Source of the DNA: Cryptomeria japonica
Taxonomy: Eukaryota; Streptophyta; Pinopsida; Cupressales; Cupressaceae
Length of the DNA stretch: 64,000 nt
Reading direction: 5' to 3'
Assembly: GCF_030272615.1 (NCBI RefSeq)
Contig: NC_081412.1
Location: 670,558,852 to 670,622,851, forward strand
Shown here: one piece after another, positions 1 to 11,130 of the stretch
Position numbering within the stretch: the first letter of the stretch is position 1
How the letters are laid out: every line of letters starts with the position of its first letter
Program-made: the position numbers and the translations under genes
The notes under the pieces: generated by a model
The model's database searches: none
What the model saw: the letters and a program-made list of their open reading frames with translations, nothing else
Told to the model about the DNA's origin: nothing

Positions 1-196
1 GTCCAGATTCTCCATTATATGGACCAATATATGACTACCTCAAGCATAATATTTTACCCATTGACCAATCCCGTAACCAAAAATGTAACTTTATCCGACA
101 AGCTGCCCGTTACACCCTTACCATTGATACCTTATATCGTCGAGGTCTAGATGGTACTCTTCTTCGTTGTCTTGATCGTAATGATTTCGATTTGGC
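1..196 (+). pseudogene. Tat-type Ty3/gypsy pol fragment (RNase H to integrase linker)
   Basis: The stretch reads in one frame as the region between the second RNase H and the integrase zinc finger, with motifs such as LYGPIYDYLKHN and RGLDGTLLR. It is about 95% identical to 5469-5663 in element A and runs in the same orientation. It is cut at 196 by the 5' LTR of the copia element. Because it repeats sequence that is also present to the right of that element, it is not simply the left half of element A. It may be a second Tat copy or the product of recombination. It begins before the window. Confidence 0.75.
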
Positions 197-674
197 TGTT
201 GGTGTAAATAATTATTCATCATGGATATTATTACACTTACTTAAGTTTACTTAGGATAATGCATTTCATAGTAGTTTGGATATGAGACACTTGGGTGTTT
301 GTGCCACATTGGGATAGTGTGTGTAGGAGAAATTCCACCTCTTATGGTGTTGATCTTATTATTACACTATCATATCCACTTATTGTGGAGTGATAATTCC
401 ACCTTCGGTGGGTGATCCACCTCATGTGGAATATTATATTATTTCTCCTACCTACCCACACCTATTTCCTACCTACCCTTGTTTCTTATTGAGCCACATG
501 TCATATTTGTGTGCTCATACATATCCCTAGCCTTGCCTATATAAGCAGGCCTCTATTCATTGTATGTAACTATTGAATCATTTTCTATTGATGAGAATAC
601 AGTTTATTCTTGTCCTATATTGTGTCTCTATTTTGTACATTTCATTGACCCCTTGATCTTGGCAAAATCCAACA
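197..674 (+). repeat. 5' LTR of the copia-type element
   Basis: It begins TGTTGG and ends CCAACA, a six-base terminal inverted repeat. The same sequence recurs at 4837. A TATA box (TATATAA, 538-544) lies in the CCTATATAAGCAGG context, so U3 is about 197-565. Within U3 the short phrases ATTCCACCT and GGTGATCCACCT repeat in a hairpin-like arrangement (about 350-430). The Met-tRNA primer site follows immediately. Confidence 0.92.
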
Positions 675-687
675 TGGTATCAGAGCC
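675..687 (+). other. Primer binding site, initiator Met tRNA
   Basis: TGGTATCAGAGCC directly abuts the LTR end. It is the standard complement of the 3' end of plant initiator methionine tRNA used by copia elements. Confidence 0.93.
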
Positions 688-2349
688 ATTGGGGCTTCAT
701 TGATTCATCTTGAAGAGGCATTATTGCGACGTCAAGAGGCAGATCTGAGGAGCAGCATCTTTTGGAGGCATCGTAGACCAGATCCGACCCCGCTATTGTG
801 TCCAAAAGGCCGTTTCCATGAATTTTGGTTATAAATTCGGCCTATTTTGGTGAGAAAATTTTTTTTCCCCAATTTTGCTATATCGTACGGATTTTCGGAA
901 ATATTTTATATATTTTCGGAAATTTTTTTTTTTCCTTATTTCTGAAAATTGTTTTGAAAAATCAAAGATCAAAAAAAAATTGAAACAGCAAAAAAAATAA
1001 AAAAAAAGGGATTTTTGGGGGGTCCGCAGACCCCCGCCGTGACCCGCAGGTTGCAGGTTTGTCCGTGCGCAGAGACCGTACCCTGTAGCACTTGCCAGCG
1101 CTGTGTACGATGGCACCACGTATCCGCTCTGGCCGTGTACCCTCCTTCCCCCGACGCCGTCGCAGACTGCCATGCTGCCGTCGAGTCCAACGCGTTCCGC
1201 CCGCCTTCGACCCAGATCCTGACACCACCGCCGACATCCCCCGCAGCTCCCCGGCAGCAGCTCCGCCGGCACCCGCGCCGCTGTCGTCCTCGCTTCCCGC
1301 AGGTCCCTCTACTCCGGGCGACAGCATCTCCGCTTCGCCACCGCTCGGCGCCCACACCGCCACCCGAGCGCCCGCAGACCTCCGGTCACTGCCCGCCGAA
1401 AAGCCGACAGGTCAACCTAACCCGGAGGACCCGCGCCCGCCACGTGGCAGGCGGCCACTGGCCTGCGGGAAAACCATACAGTACAGTCAGCATTTTCCAT
1501 ACAACACATCATCCGTACGGATCACCACATCATCTGCCAAATCAACTTGCCCAGTCAGCAATTCTGTACAGTACGGAATACACAGTCAGCCTGTCACGTA
1601 ATCTGTCCGTACAGTACGGACATCCAGTCAGCAGAGGGCGAAGTTTTTGCGACGATCATACGGTCGTCAAATTTAATCGCGTGACTTGCTGATGTCAGTA
1701 CCACATCAGCAGGGTTTGAAATTTTTTTGGACCCCCTCTCATTTGCATTTTTGATTTTGCAGTTCAACTTCAAATGGCCATAACTTGCTCATTTTTGCTC
1801 CTTTTTGGGTGCAATTTTTTTTGAAATGGGCTATAATTTCATGCTCTCCATAGTGGTGAAATAATTTTTTGATTTTGATGTACGGATTTTTCAGAAAATG
1901 CAGTTTTTGGTGACTATCTATGAGTAATCCCAGTTTTTGCAACTTCAGAGGCTTCGTTTGAGGTCATCCGACCTCCTTTTTAGGTGCCGTTTTTTTTTAA
2001 AGTGCATATTTTTTTGTCTAATTTCACGTGATGCTATCAGATTGATGTCATTGTAAGTAGAAATTATACTTTCAAATTTAGGCCATTTTTGGCTCTCTTG
2101 GTACTTGTATATTTGCTTGAATCTCAGTTAGATTCATTGCACTATTGATTGAAGTCTCTTGCATCTCATTTGAGAAGTTGTAAAATTTGCATCATAAGTC
2201 CACTTTGCCTTGTTTTGCAAGTGGCTCATTATAATCGCACTAAATATAAAGTGCCAAAATCATCACTTTTGGGGGGGTACTTTGATTGATTGAATTTGGG
2301 GGGAGTCTCTTGTTCTTTTTTGCTCTTGTGTTCCTTCCTTTTTGCTGCT
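688..2349 (+). other. Long leader of the copia-type element with a GC-rich island
   Basis: No credible gene lies here. 1015-1470 is a GC- and proline-codon-rich island in AT-rich surroundings; open frames on both strands there are composition artefacts. 1484-1632 holds four exact CAGTCAGC copies (1484, 1552, 1583, 1625), several GTAC-centred motifs and a 15-base palindrome (1606-1620, TCCGTACAGTACGGA). The rest is T-rich. The leader is unusually long for a copia element and could carry packaging or dimerisation signals, which is inference. Confidence 0.7.
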
Positions 2350-4614
2350 ATGGGTTCTTCTAAGTTTCCTCTCTTAACTCCACATAATTATGCTACTTGG
2401 AAAATGGATGCATGGAGTAAACTTATGGAAAAAGGACTCACTCATTACATTGATGGAACTATTGTTGCTCCAGTTGATCCTAAGGCTGATCCAGCTGGTC
2501 ACTTAGATTGACTCACTAAAAATATCATGGCAATTGGTACCTTAAGAAAGTATGTATCAAAGGATCTCATTTTTCATATTGAGAAATGCACTCTAATCAA
2601 GGATGCTTGGAAAAAGTTTCAAGACTTGTATGGTCAAGTTGATGAGATTAGGGGATATCAAATTGATAGTGATCTCACCATGTTAGATCCCAAGAACTTT
2701 GATACTATACAAGATTATGTCACTAAGGCAAATGAGTTGAGGGCACAACTCAAAGATTGTGGCATTGATAAAAAGGATACTCAATTGATATTCAACTTGA
2801 TAGGCAAACTTCCACAAGAATATGCAGCATTTGTTTCTAGTTTCCCAACCCATAGGATGACAATGGGTTCAAGCTACAAAATGCCTACATTTGATGCTTT
2901 CAATGAAATGTTGATGATGGAACAAACTAAGTTGATAAGCATGGGCATTCTTAAGGCTTCTTCTAAGTCTCAAGCATTAGTGGCAAATCAAGGGAACAAA
3001 GGAAATCAAGGAAAGGACAACTCAAACAAGAAGAAATGGCAATCAAAGCCTAAGGAAAAAGCACCATCTTCTCCACAACAAGGAGATTCATCCTCTTCCA
3101 AGAGAGATAATTCACCAAAGAGGGAGAGACCTACTTGTGCTTATTGTAAAAAGATTGGTCATGAGGAGCATCATTGCCATACTAAGAAGATTGATGAGCT
3201 CACACATATCATCAAAAAGCATAACATTGATTTGCCTAAAGTCTACAAGAAGGATGATTCATCAACTTCCACTTCCTCACATTCAAAAGAAAAAGGGCAA
3301 GCATTCATGGCTTCTACAAGTGGGAAGACTCACTCTTTTGGAACAAGAAAAGGAAAAGCTCTATGTGCTACTACCAGTCATGATTCAGAGAGATGGCTTC
3401 TAGATTCAGGGGCTTCTCATCATATGGCATCTTCACAGTCTATGTTCTCTACATTTGAGCCTTGCACCATGCTACGGATTTTGATGGGCAATCATACATA
3501 CATGGATGTGATTGGGAAAGGATCTATTGACATTGGGGATAACTCCTTCAATGATGTGTTGTGTGTACCCCACTTGACAAACAATCTCCTTTCTATCTAT
3601 CAAATCACACATGGTGCAACTAAGAGAGTTGTGGAGTTCACACCTGACTCAATTTTCATTAGAGACATGGAGGCTAGAGCTATCATTGCGACTGGGGTGG
3701 TTGATCATGCATCTCGGTTATACTCCTTTTCAGATTTTGTTGATGATGATGATTTCACATTTGATGATTCTACACATGATGATCACACTTATTGTGATGG
3801 TTCAGATTTTGAGGAGAACTTTGGACACTTGAACATGGGGATTCTCACATCTTGTATTTCATCTCCTCATATTGATATCACATCACCTATTGCACCTGAT
3901 GATGCAGATAGTGCGACAGTTTTTCCTTCATGTGATTTAGTGCAGCAGGATATACATTGTCTTCCAGCTTCAGATTCATGAGATGATTACTTGACAGACA
4001 TTGCAAGTTTGTTTGTGGAATCCTACATTGCAGATTTGGGAGACATCATTGATGACATTCATCTTCTCTTTGATGAAGATGATCCTTCTTCGATTGTTGC
4101 GAGGGCGCACTCTGACCCTCTTGTTCATTCTCTACATGATCATTCTTTCGAGGTTGACATGATTGTGGATACTTATGTACAGCAGTTGGAGGAGGTCTCT
4201 TTATTTTTTGAGGAGACATATGAGTCTTTGGGACATGTTCTACATCCATCTCCACTAGATCTTGGAGTGCCTTTTTCAGCAGTGTGGCACAGTTCACCAC
4301 CTTTGGAGGGGGTATCTTTTAGCATCGACATGGGGACACTTGAGCAGTTTTCAGAGATTCCTTTCATCATGAGTTTTTTTCATACATCTTCCCTTCATGA
4401 TTGGGGAGACTTCATGGATACACCTTTGGTTTTGTTTCTTCCTAAGGGGAGGAATGTTGTTCGACGTTCGTGGAGTAGTTTCTTCATACATCGAGCTTCT
4501 ATCATTGGTATAGATTCTCCATTGAGGGGGGGTCACAGTTTGACTTCTCTTCTTCTCTCATATGGGGGGGACTTTTTCCTCACATGGGGTTTTGTTCGTC
4601 ACATACTTCTATGA
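2350..4614 (+). pseudogene. Copia gag-protease followed by an acidic tail; two in-frame stops
   Basis: The start ATG at 2350 gives MGSSKFPLLTPHNYATWKMD, the usual copia Gag N-terminus; the frame is open upstream to 2290 but that part is hydrophobic and unlike Gag. The capsid region follows (DAWKKFQDLYG motif), then a CCHC knuckle CAYCKKIGHEEHHC near 3135-3177, a protease active-site motif WLLDSGASHHM near 3393-3425, and the pre-integrase segment (LTNNLLSIYQ). Where the integrase core should begin, the frame instead runs into an Asp/Ser/His-rich stretch (to 4614) unlike any copia pol. Two TGA codons (2509 and 3979) interrupt one frame of about 755 codons. Both could be former Trp codons. The tail is unrecognised. 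Confidence 0.8.
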
Positions 4615-4827
4615 GAGTTCTCTTGTATAGCTTTCATCTCTCTTTTGGGGGAGGGTTTTTTCCCATTGGGTTTTTCTCTCTTTCCCCACTTTGTGAGAGA
4701 TTTCATTGCATTGGTTTGCATGCATTTGCATTTGTTCATGGGTACCTAACATGGCCTCATAGCCAGGACCCATCTTGCATTGCTTAGTTGCATTGTAGAC
4801 TTAAGTGCATTCCCCTAAGTTGCACTT

Positions 4828-4836
4828 AAGGGGGGG
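4828..4836 (+). other. Polypurine tract of the copia-type element
   Basis: AAGGGGGG lies directly before the 3' LTR start TGTTGG at 4837, the expected site for priming plus-strand DNA. The preceding 4615-4827 shows no gene. Confidence 0.85.
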
Positions 4837-5307
4837 TGTTGGTGTAAATAATTATTCATCATGGATATTATTACACTTACTTAAGTTTACTTAGGATAAT
4901 GCATTTCATAGTAGTTTGGATATGAGACACTTGGGTGTTTGTGCCACATTGGGATAGTGTGTGTAGGAGAAATTCCACCTCTTATGGTGTTGATCTTGTT
5001 ATTACACTATCATATCCACTTATTGTGGAGTGATAATTCCACCTTCGGTGGGTGATCCACCTCATGTGGAATATTATATTATTTCTCCTACCTACCCACA
5101 CCTATTTCCTACCTACCCTTGTTTCTTATTGAGCCACATGTCATATTTGTGTGCTCATACATATCCCTAGCCTTGCCTATATAAGCAGGCATCTATTCAT
5201 TGTATGTAACTATTGAATCATTTTCTATTGATGAGAATACAGTTTATTCTTGTCCTATATTGTGTCTCTATTTTGTACATTTCATTGACCCCTTGATCTT
5301 GGCAAAA
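4837..5307 (+). repeat. 3' LTR of the copia-type element, terminal bases lost
   Basis: It aligns with 197-667 with two substitutions. After GGCAAAA (5301-5307) it departs from the 5' LTR, which continues TCCAACA. The bases that follow read in frame as gypsy pol, so the last seven LTR bases appear deleted or replaced. Confidence 0.88.
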
Positions 5308-6740
5308 AACAAATACCAAGGTTGAACAACAAAGCAGCCGATGCAATGGCTACGATCGCTTCATTACTACAAATTCCAGAACAACAAAGTCGTTATGAGT
5401 TCCTGGTAGAGCAACTGTTCTCCCCTGCTTATGACCACTCTGAATCCCAGGTTATATATGCCTTGACTGGTTCAGATTCTCCATTATATGGACCAATATA
5501 TGACTACCTCAAGCATAATATTTTACCCATTGACCAATCCCGTAACCAAAAACATAACTTTATTCGACAAGCTGCCCGTTACACCCTTACCGCTGATACC
5601 TTATATCATCGAGGTCTAGATGGTACTCTTCTTCGTTATCTTGATCGTAATGATTCCGATTCGGCTTTACATGAGCTTCATGAAGGTATTTGTGGCACAC
5701 ATTCTAGTGGCACTACTCTTGCTAAAAAACTTCTACAAATGGGATACTACTGGCCTACAATGGAGAAAGACTCATATTATTTTGCCAAGAAATGTCCTAA
5801 ATGCCAGATCCATGGCAATTTGATACACGCTCCAGCATAGGAACTGCAACCATTCACAACATCCTGGCCCTTTTGTCAGTGGGGACTGGATCTAGTTGGC
5901 AAAATTCATCCTTCATCTTCAAATGGACACAAGTTCATTATAACTGCAACATAATACTTTACCAAATGGATAGAAGCAGTTCCCATGACCACAGTGACCG
6001 GGAAACAAATTGCCTCTTTTATCCTAAATTATCTAATCTGCAGATATGGTATTCCAAGTTCAATTGTCACAGATAATGGATGACCTTTCAAAAACCAAGA
6101 TGTCCAGAAACTATGTGAAAAATTCAAAATCCAACATCGGTTTTCTACACCATACTACCCACAGGGAAATGGTCAAGCAGAAGCATCTAACAATACAATC
6201 CTAAAAATACTCAAGAAAATAGTGAATGATGCAGGCAAAGATTGGCACGTACAACTCAATCCAGCACTTTGGGCATACAGGACTAGTATCTGCACACCTA
6301 CAGGAGCAACACCATATTCATTGGTATATGGATCAGAGGCCATTTTACCTTTGGAGGTTGAAATTCCATCTCTTAGAGTCTCTTTGAAAGGTTTAATCCC
6401 TGATGAAGAGTATCAAGTTAACTGACTGCAAGAACTAGAACTATTAGATGAAAGATGCCAACATACTTATACTCATCTCAAAGCATATCAGCAACGCATG
6501 TGCAGGAGCTACAATCACAAGGTCATTCCTCGCAACTTCAAGGTTGGTGATCTAGTCCTCAAAGAAAATCCAAGAAATCAGCAAGATAGAGAAAAGAAAG
6601 GGAAATTTGAACCTAACTGGTTGGGTCCTTATGTCATCATATCAGTCTATGGGTCAGGTGCCTATCAGCTAACAAATTCTGAAGGATATATACTTGATGA
6701 TCCAACTAACAACATTCATCTGAAGAAGTACTATACTTAA
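5308..6740 (+). pseudogene. Tat gypsy integrase region (pol C-terminus), decayed
   Basis: The reading frame starts in the RNase H tail (NNKAADAMATIASLL). The integrase zinc finger has His residues in LHEGICGTH and the Cys pair in KKCPKCQ (near 5790-5810). The catalytic core shows WGLDLVG (Asp near 5888), ITDNG (Asp near 6072) and QGNGQAEAS (Glu near 6179). The GPY/F module is NWLGPYVI (near 6618-6640). The protein ends at TAA 6738-6740 after HLKKYYT. Internal stops (TAG 5838, TAA near 5952, TGA near 6079 and TGA 6423) make it inactive; both TGA codons sit where relatives have Arg or similar, compatible with CGA to TGA decay. Confidence 0.88.
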
Positions 6741-8103
6741 GGTAGCCTAGTGCACGGAAAAAGCTAAAAACAAACAAAAAAAATCAAAAATTCCAGAAAA
6801 AGCAAAAATACAAAGTACAATAAAAACAAATGGTGAAAACCTAGTAAACAGGCGCCCTTATGAAAGAACGGCTCCTTTATCTATATCCATGCCATTTTAT
6901 CCATCAAAACACTATCGGCCATCACCCGACACTCAGCATATATTCATTTAGGACATACTTAGTGTAGTCACTATCCTGGGTTATCCACCTGTATCTATTC
7001 TCTTACTACATTCCACCATGGCTTGGAAATCACTGTACATAATCATATCCAGAGGTACACTCAGCTAGGGGCATTAAATTGTTCAAACACTTGCAAACAT
7101 TCAAGACATTCCAACTATTACAAAACTCAGATACATGACATCCAACAAACACAACTATGCTTCATCACAACAACCAAAACAAAAACAATACACAAGAATC
7201 TCATGGATGGATGATTTTCTGAAGTACTAAATGTTGCATTATCGCATAAAAGTCTTGATTATTTTGCATTTTGAACTTTTTAACTTGTTGGAATCTTCTC
7301 CTTATCTCATAAAAAGCTTCAAAGCTAGAGATCATGAGGAACTTCCAATATTTTTATTAGTCTTTTGTCTGGGAGGCGATCACTTGTACTGTGTGAATAT
7401 TTTCCTCAAGACGTGATACATTACATATTACTGAAGGCCTGATTCCATTTCACGCATATAAATGATCTACTCTTGTCTATTTACGCAAAACGCACTCAGG
7501 TTGTCCTGGTTCAATTATACCTTGACGCTTGTGCTATCTTGCAAAATCAAATATCATGTAAATTTTACTCAGGTCATTATGGTTCAATTATACCATTATG
7601 CTTGTATAACTTTTCAACATATCCAAAAATCAATAAATGCTCCATGATGATATTTACAAAGAAAGCAAACAAATGGTTATATCGGATGGCAAATATAGAA
7701 TGAGAGATGCTCCAAAAACAATTAGTTGCATATCATTTTACAATTAGTTGCATATCATTTTACAATTAGTTACATATCATTTTGCATCATTATTACATCA
7801 TTTTACATCATATCATATTACAATTAGTTGCATATTAAAACATACATCTCATTTTCAAGATACATCTCACAGCATATAAAAGCATACATCCTGCATCATA
7901 CATTACATCATCTATGTAAACATTGCATCATCATATGAAAAAGGAAGTCGCTCACAAAACATGCATCCATATACACATCACATGATCAAAAATGGTGCCA
8001 TCCATATATATATCTCAAAAATGATCCAAATGTACATAAAATGTCAAAACTATGTCCAGTACAACAAATACAATGCTAAAAAATACAACAGAGACCACGT
8101 CTC
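6741..8103 (+). other. Spacer between pol and the antisense gene of element A
   Basis: 6741-6840 is A-rich. 6841-7700 has no supported gene. 7720-7830 carries about three imperfect copies of a 22-bp unit containing ATTAGTTGCATATCATTTTAC, grading into CATCAT/TACATC-rich low-complexity DNA up to about 8000. The antisense counterpart of this composition (ATGATGATATG) fills the equivalent place in element B. Confidence 0.65.
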
Positions 8104-10062
8104 TCAAGTATGACTATCTCCTGACGGAGATGGTCTAGCTCCAGATGCGCCTGCCCCTGGATCTCCAGGAGGGTCCTGTCTTGCTCTAGATACACTCGCC
8201 CCTAGATCTCCAGGAGGGTCCTGTCTCGCCGGCCCTGTCACACCTCGGCTCTCAGATCGTGTCCCAGTGGTTCGAGATCGACTCGATCTCGACTGTGCAA
8301 AGCTCTCTACTCGCCGATCTCTGGGTACTGCAGCCTCATAATGCCACCTATAATACTCCGCCTCCTGCACTCTCCGTGTCAGCTCTATAAGGGTGTCTCT
8401 CAATGGACCACCAGCCATTGCTCTCTATACACTCGCCAACGCCTCCTCCGCTCGACCCCGCCGCTCTATCTTAGTATCTCTTTTAGTGGTCAACTGCGAG
8501 ATCTGTTGCTAATATGTCAAGATCTGCACCTACAGCTGCTGAACGGTAATTTGCAGGGTCCGGATCTATGCATCCTCCACATGACCTGGCACTCGAACCC
8601 ACAGCGGTACTTGTGCTGGAGCCACCCCTCCCACTCGCCCTATCCTCGGTACTGGAGGTGGGAGTATATCTACCCTCCTCCTCTATGTTGTTCTACTCAG
8701 CTCCTCCTCACCCCCCACTGCAGCTAGCACCTCCGTCACTCTCCCCTCTCTCTCGGCTCCGATAGCCAATCCTCCTCTCCCCCTCTCAATCTTCCCCTGC
8801 CGTACCGCTCTCTCCACACCTCTACCTCCCCACCTCCCTCTACCTCCTCTACCTCCTCCATCCTCCCCATCATCTCCATCATCTCCCTTGTCTCCCTCCT
8901 CCCCATCTGAGTCAAACACTGGCCTCATCTCCTCCGGATCTGAGATCCTCGCTACTGCCCGCGCAGCAAACAAACGGGCGAACTCGTCTGTCATCCCTGC
9001 ATCCTGTATCTCTGGGGCATAATCCCAGATCTGTCTTGCCAGCCCTGTAAACTCCTCTATAGCCACAGCACTATCAATAGTCAACCCCCAATCGACCACA
9101 TCTTGCTACCGCCGTGCATACAAACATGCTCCTTGAGGAATCCCTTGCTGCTGCCAGAACTATCGCAAAACTCGGGTCACCACAAACTGCTCAATGATGA
9201 ATGGAGTCCTTCCAATCAGATACCTCGTCATAAATACAAAAGGCATCTCTATCCCATCCTCTGCCCATACCTTGCAACCTGTGTACAGTCTCCAGGTGAC
9301 CGTATCAATATCATCAAACACTCTCCTCCAATGCTCTAGTTTGCCCAGCTTACGCTGGACAACTAGACCTCTATATCTGTAGGCATATGCAGCACCTGCG
9401 GGCCTATCTCTATCTGCCAGTGGCCTCGCTGTTGGAATATGCTCCCAGCACCATACCTGTAATAATGTCATGCCAGCTGATAAGCTACCATAACCGAGGT
9501 ATACTACCTCATGCAGACTCCTGTAAAGATGAGCCAGCATCACTGACCCCCATGAAAATCTCTGCCTCTACGTCACCATCTGCTCCAAAACCAGCCCCCA
9601 TCCCACTGAAAATCCCTTTGACCTGCAATCAGGACAAAGGAATCCCCCAATGAATCCTGCCAGTACAGATGGCAGCAATGCATAATCCAGATCCAAAAAC
9701 TCCTGCCAGGGGATCTCATATCCACAGACAGTCTCATCATGAAATATGCGGCGCAGTACCTCTATGCCGCCCTCCTCTGACTGCTCGTAGGGTAGCAGTG
9801 TCCCTACCATAGGAATGCGCAAAATCCGATAGCAATCCTTCGGTGTCACTGTCATCTCTCCAGTGGAAAAATGAAAGGTGTTCGCATCGCTATGCCACCT
9901 CTCCGCCAATGCTGTCAAAAGTCCCTGGTTCACAGTGAACCGAGGCATATCTAGAAGAGAGGTCAACCCACATCTCTCTATGATGTCCAAATCTGCCTGT
10001 GACAATCTCGGTATCAACGTCCACGGTCTGGGGAATCTCTCCCTCGACTGAACAATACCCAA
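8104..10062 (-). pseudogene. Antisense plant mobile domain (PMD) protein of element A
   Basis: This is one reading frame of about 650 codons on the strand opposite to pol, from ATG 10060-10062 to TGA 8104. The PMD core includes LTALAERWHSDANTFHF, GEMTVTPKDCYRILRIPM, LPSVLAGFIGGFLCPDC and LLQVWCWEHIPTARP, all typical of the PMD (MAIN/MAIL1-related, formerly called aminotransferase-like) family of nuclear proteins that occurs both in host genes and in transposons. A Glu/Asp/Gly/Arg-rich tail (about 8760-8960) follows, then a coiled-coil-like end with EYYRWHYEAAVP, which is also recognisable in element B. Seven internal stops (9568, 9160, 9106, 8683, 8566, 8530, 8509) are all TAG. The role inside the element is unknown. 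Confidence 0.85.
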
Positions 10063-10560
10063 TCACTCCTATCAACAAACCAAACATATCCAATATCAGT
10101 TCCCACATCAAAACAAAGATATCAAAATCAAACTTACATCAACCACATGAAACAATTTGCTCATCTACAATCAAAGTTCAAAATCCTATCATTTCATATC
10201 AACTTGTAAAACAACTCAAGTTTTCAAAAACCATATCAAAACTGGTAAAACAACTCAAGTACCAAAATCACATAAACTTGTAAAACAACTCAAGTTTCCC
10301 ACCCATATCAGCTTGAAAAACAACTCAAGTTTCCAACCCATATCGGCTTGTAAAACAACTCAGGCTTTCATACACATTGAACTTGAAATAGACCACGCAA
10401 ATACATCATATTCTGATCAATACAACAGATTGATATCTATACATAACTTGAAAAATTGCACATCAAAACAAGTTATACAAATACTCATCTTGGATAAATT
10501 CATCAAAACACGACAGGCAAACAAAAACAAATTTTCAACTCGGCCAAAACTGCAAAATTT
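10063..10560. other. Upstream region of the antisense PMD gene
   Basis: No gene is supported. 10195-10365 holds about six imperfect repeats of a roughly 27-bp unit built on CTTGTAAAACAACTCAAG, often spaced by CCATATCA. This lies just upstream of the PMD start and may be part of its leader. Confidence 0.6.
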
Positions 10561-11130
10561 TTTGGATGCGCTAAAATAGATCTTCAATGCGCTAAATAAC
10601 CCCCACGCGCTAGGCTGCCTCTCCAACGCACTATTTTATCTAATCTATGCGCTAGATACAGTCTACGTGCTACACTTTTCACCCAATATGCTACCTAACC
10701 CACCCCATGCGCTAGACTCTTCCTACGCGCTAATCTACCCTTCCTAAGTGCTACCCTTTTCGTCCTATGCGCTAGGTTAGTCCTACACACTAAACCCCCT
10801 TCCCTATGCGAACCCCGACGGCCCCTATGCGCTAGGTCATACCTACGCACTACCTTGTTAACGCGATGCGCTACCCAACACAATATATCCGCTATTTTCC
10901 ATGCATGCGCTAACCTAAAAGTTTTATGCGCTAGCCTACATTTTTTGAATGCGACCCCTAATTTAAAGTCGATGCACTACTTCACACTTCGTATGCACTA
11001 TAATAGACCCTAAATGCGCTAAAACGTCAGACCCGAACTTTGAAAATCAAAAAATGCTTAAAAATGACAAAATAAAAAATCCAAAAGGGGTCAAAAACGT
11101 TGACTTACTGGTGGTCCACGCGCTACAGGT
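10560..11130. repeat. GCGCTA motif array of element A
   Basis: At least twelve exact GCGCTA hexamers, mostly as ATGCGCTA or ACGCGCTA, occur at roughly 20-40 bp spacing, with about eight more one-base variants (for example GTGCTA, GCACTA). The array sits between the antisense PMD gene and the 3' LTR. The equivalent site of element B has its own array with the same core. Confidence 0.85.

Larger units (their letters stand above)
197..5307 (+). mobile_element. Non-autonomous Ty1/copia-type LTR retrotransposon (gag-protease only)
   Basis: Two LTRs of about 475 bp (197-674 and 4837-5307) flank an internal region of about 4.2 kb with a Met-tRNA primer site, a long GC-rich leader, gag, an aspartic protease motif and a polypurine tract. 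No integrase, reverse transcriptase or RNase H is present in any frame. The LTRs differ at only two aligned positions that I could find (A/G near 350/4990 and C/A near 551/5191), so insertion was recent. The last seven bases of the 3' LTR do not match the 5' LTR (see junction finding). It resembles the described class of gag-only LTR elements that must borrow enzymes from relatives. Confidence 0.85.

Noticed and set aside
829-1692. Overlapping open frames on both strands in the GC-rich copia leader
   Set aside because: Pro/Arg/Ala-rich translations in several frames at once are the result of base composition; no domain or plausible start context.
10560-11130. CRISPR-like regular repeats
   Set aside because: Only a 6-8 base core is shared, spacing is irregular and the setting is a plant retrotransposon.
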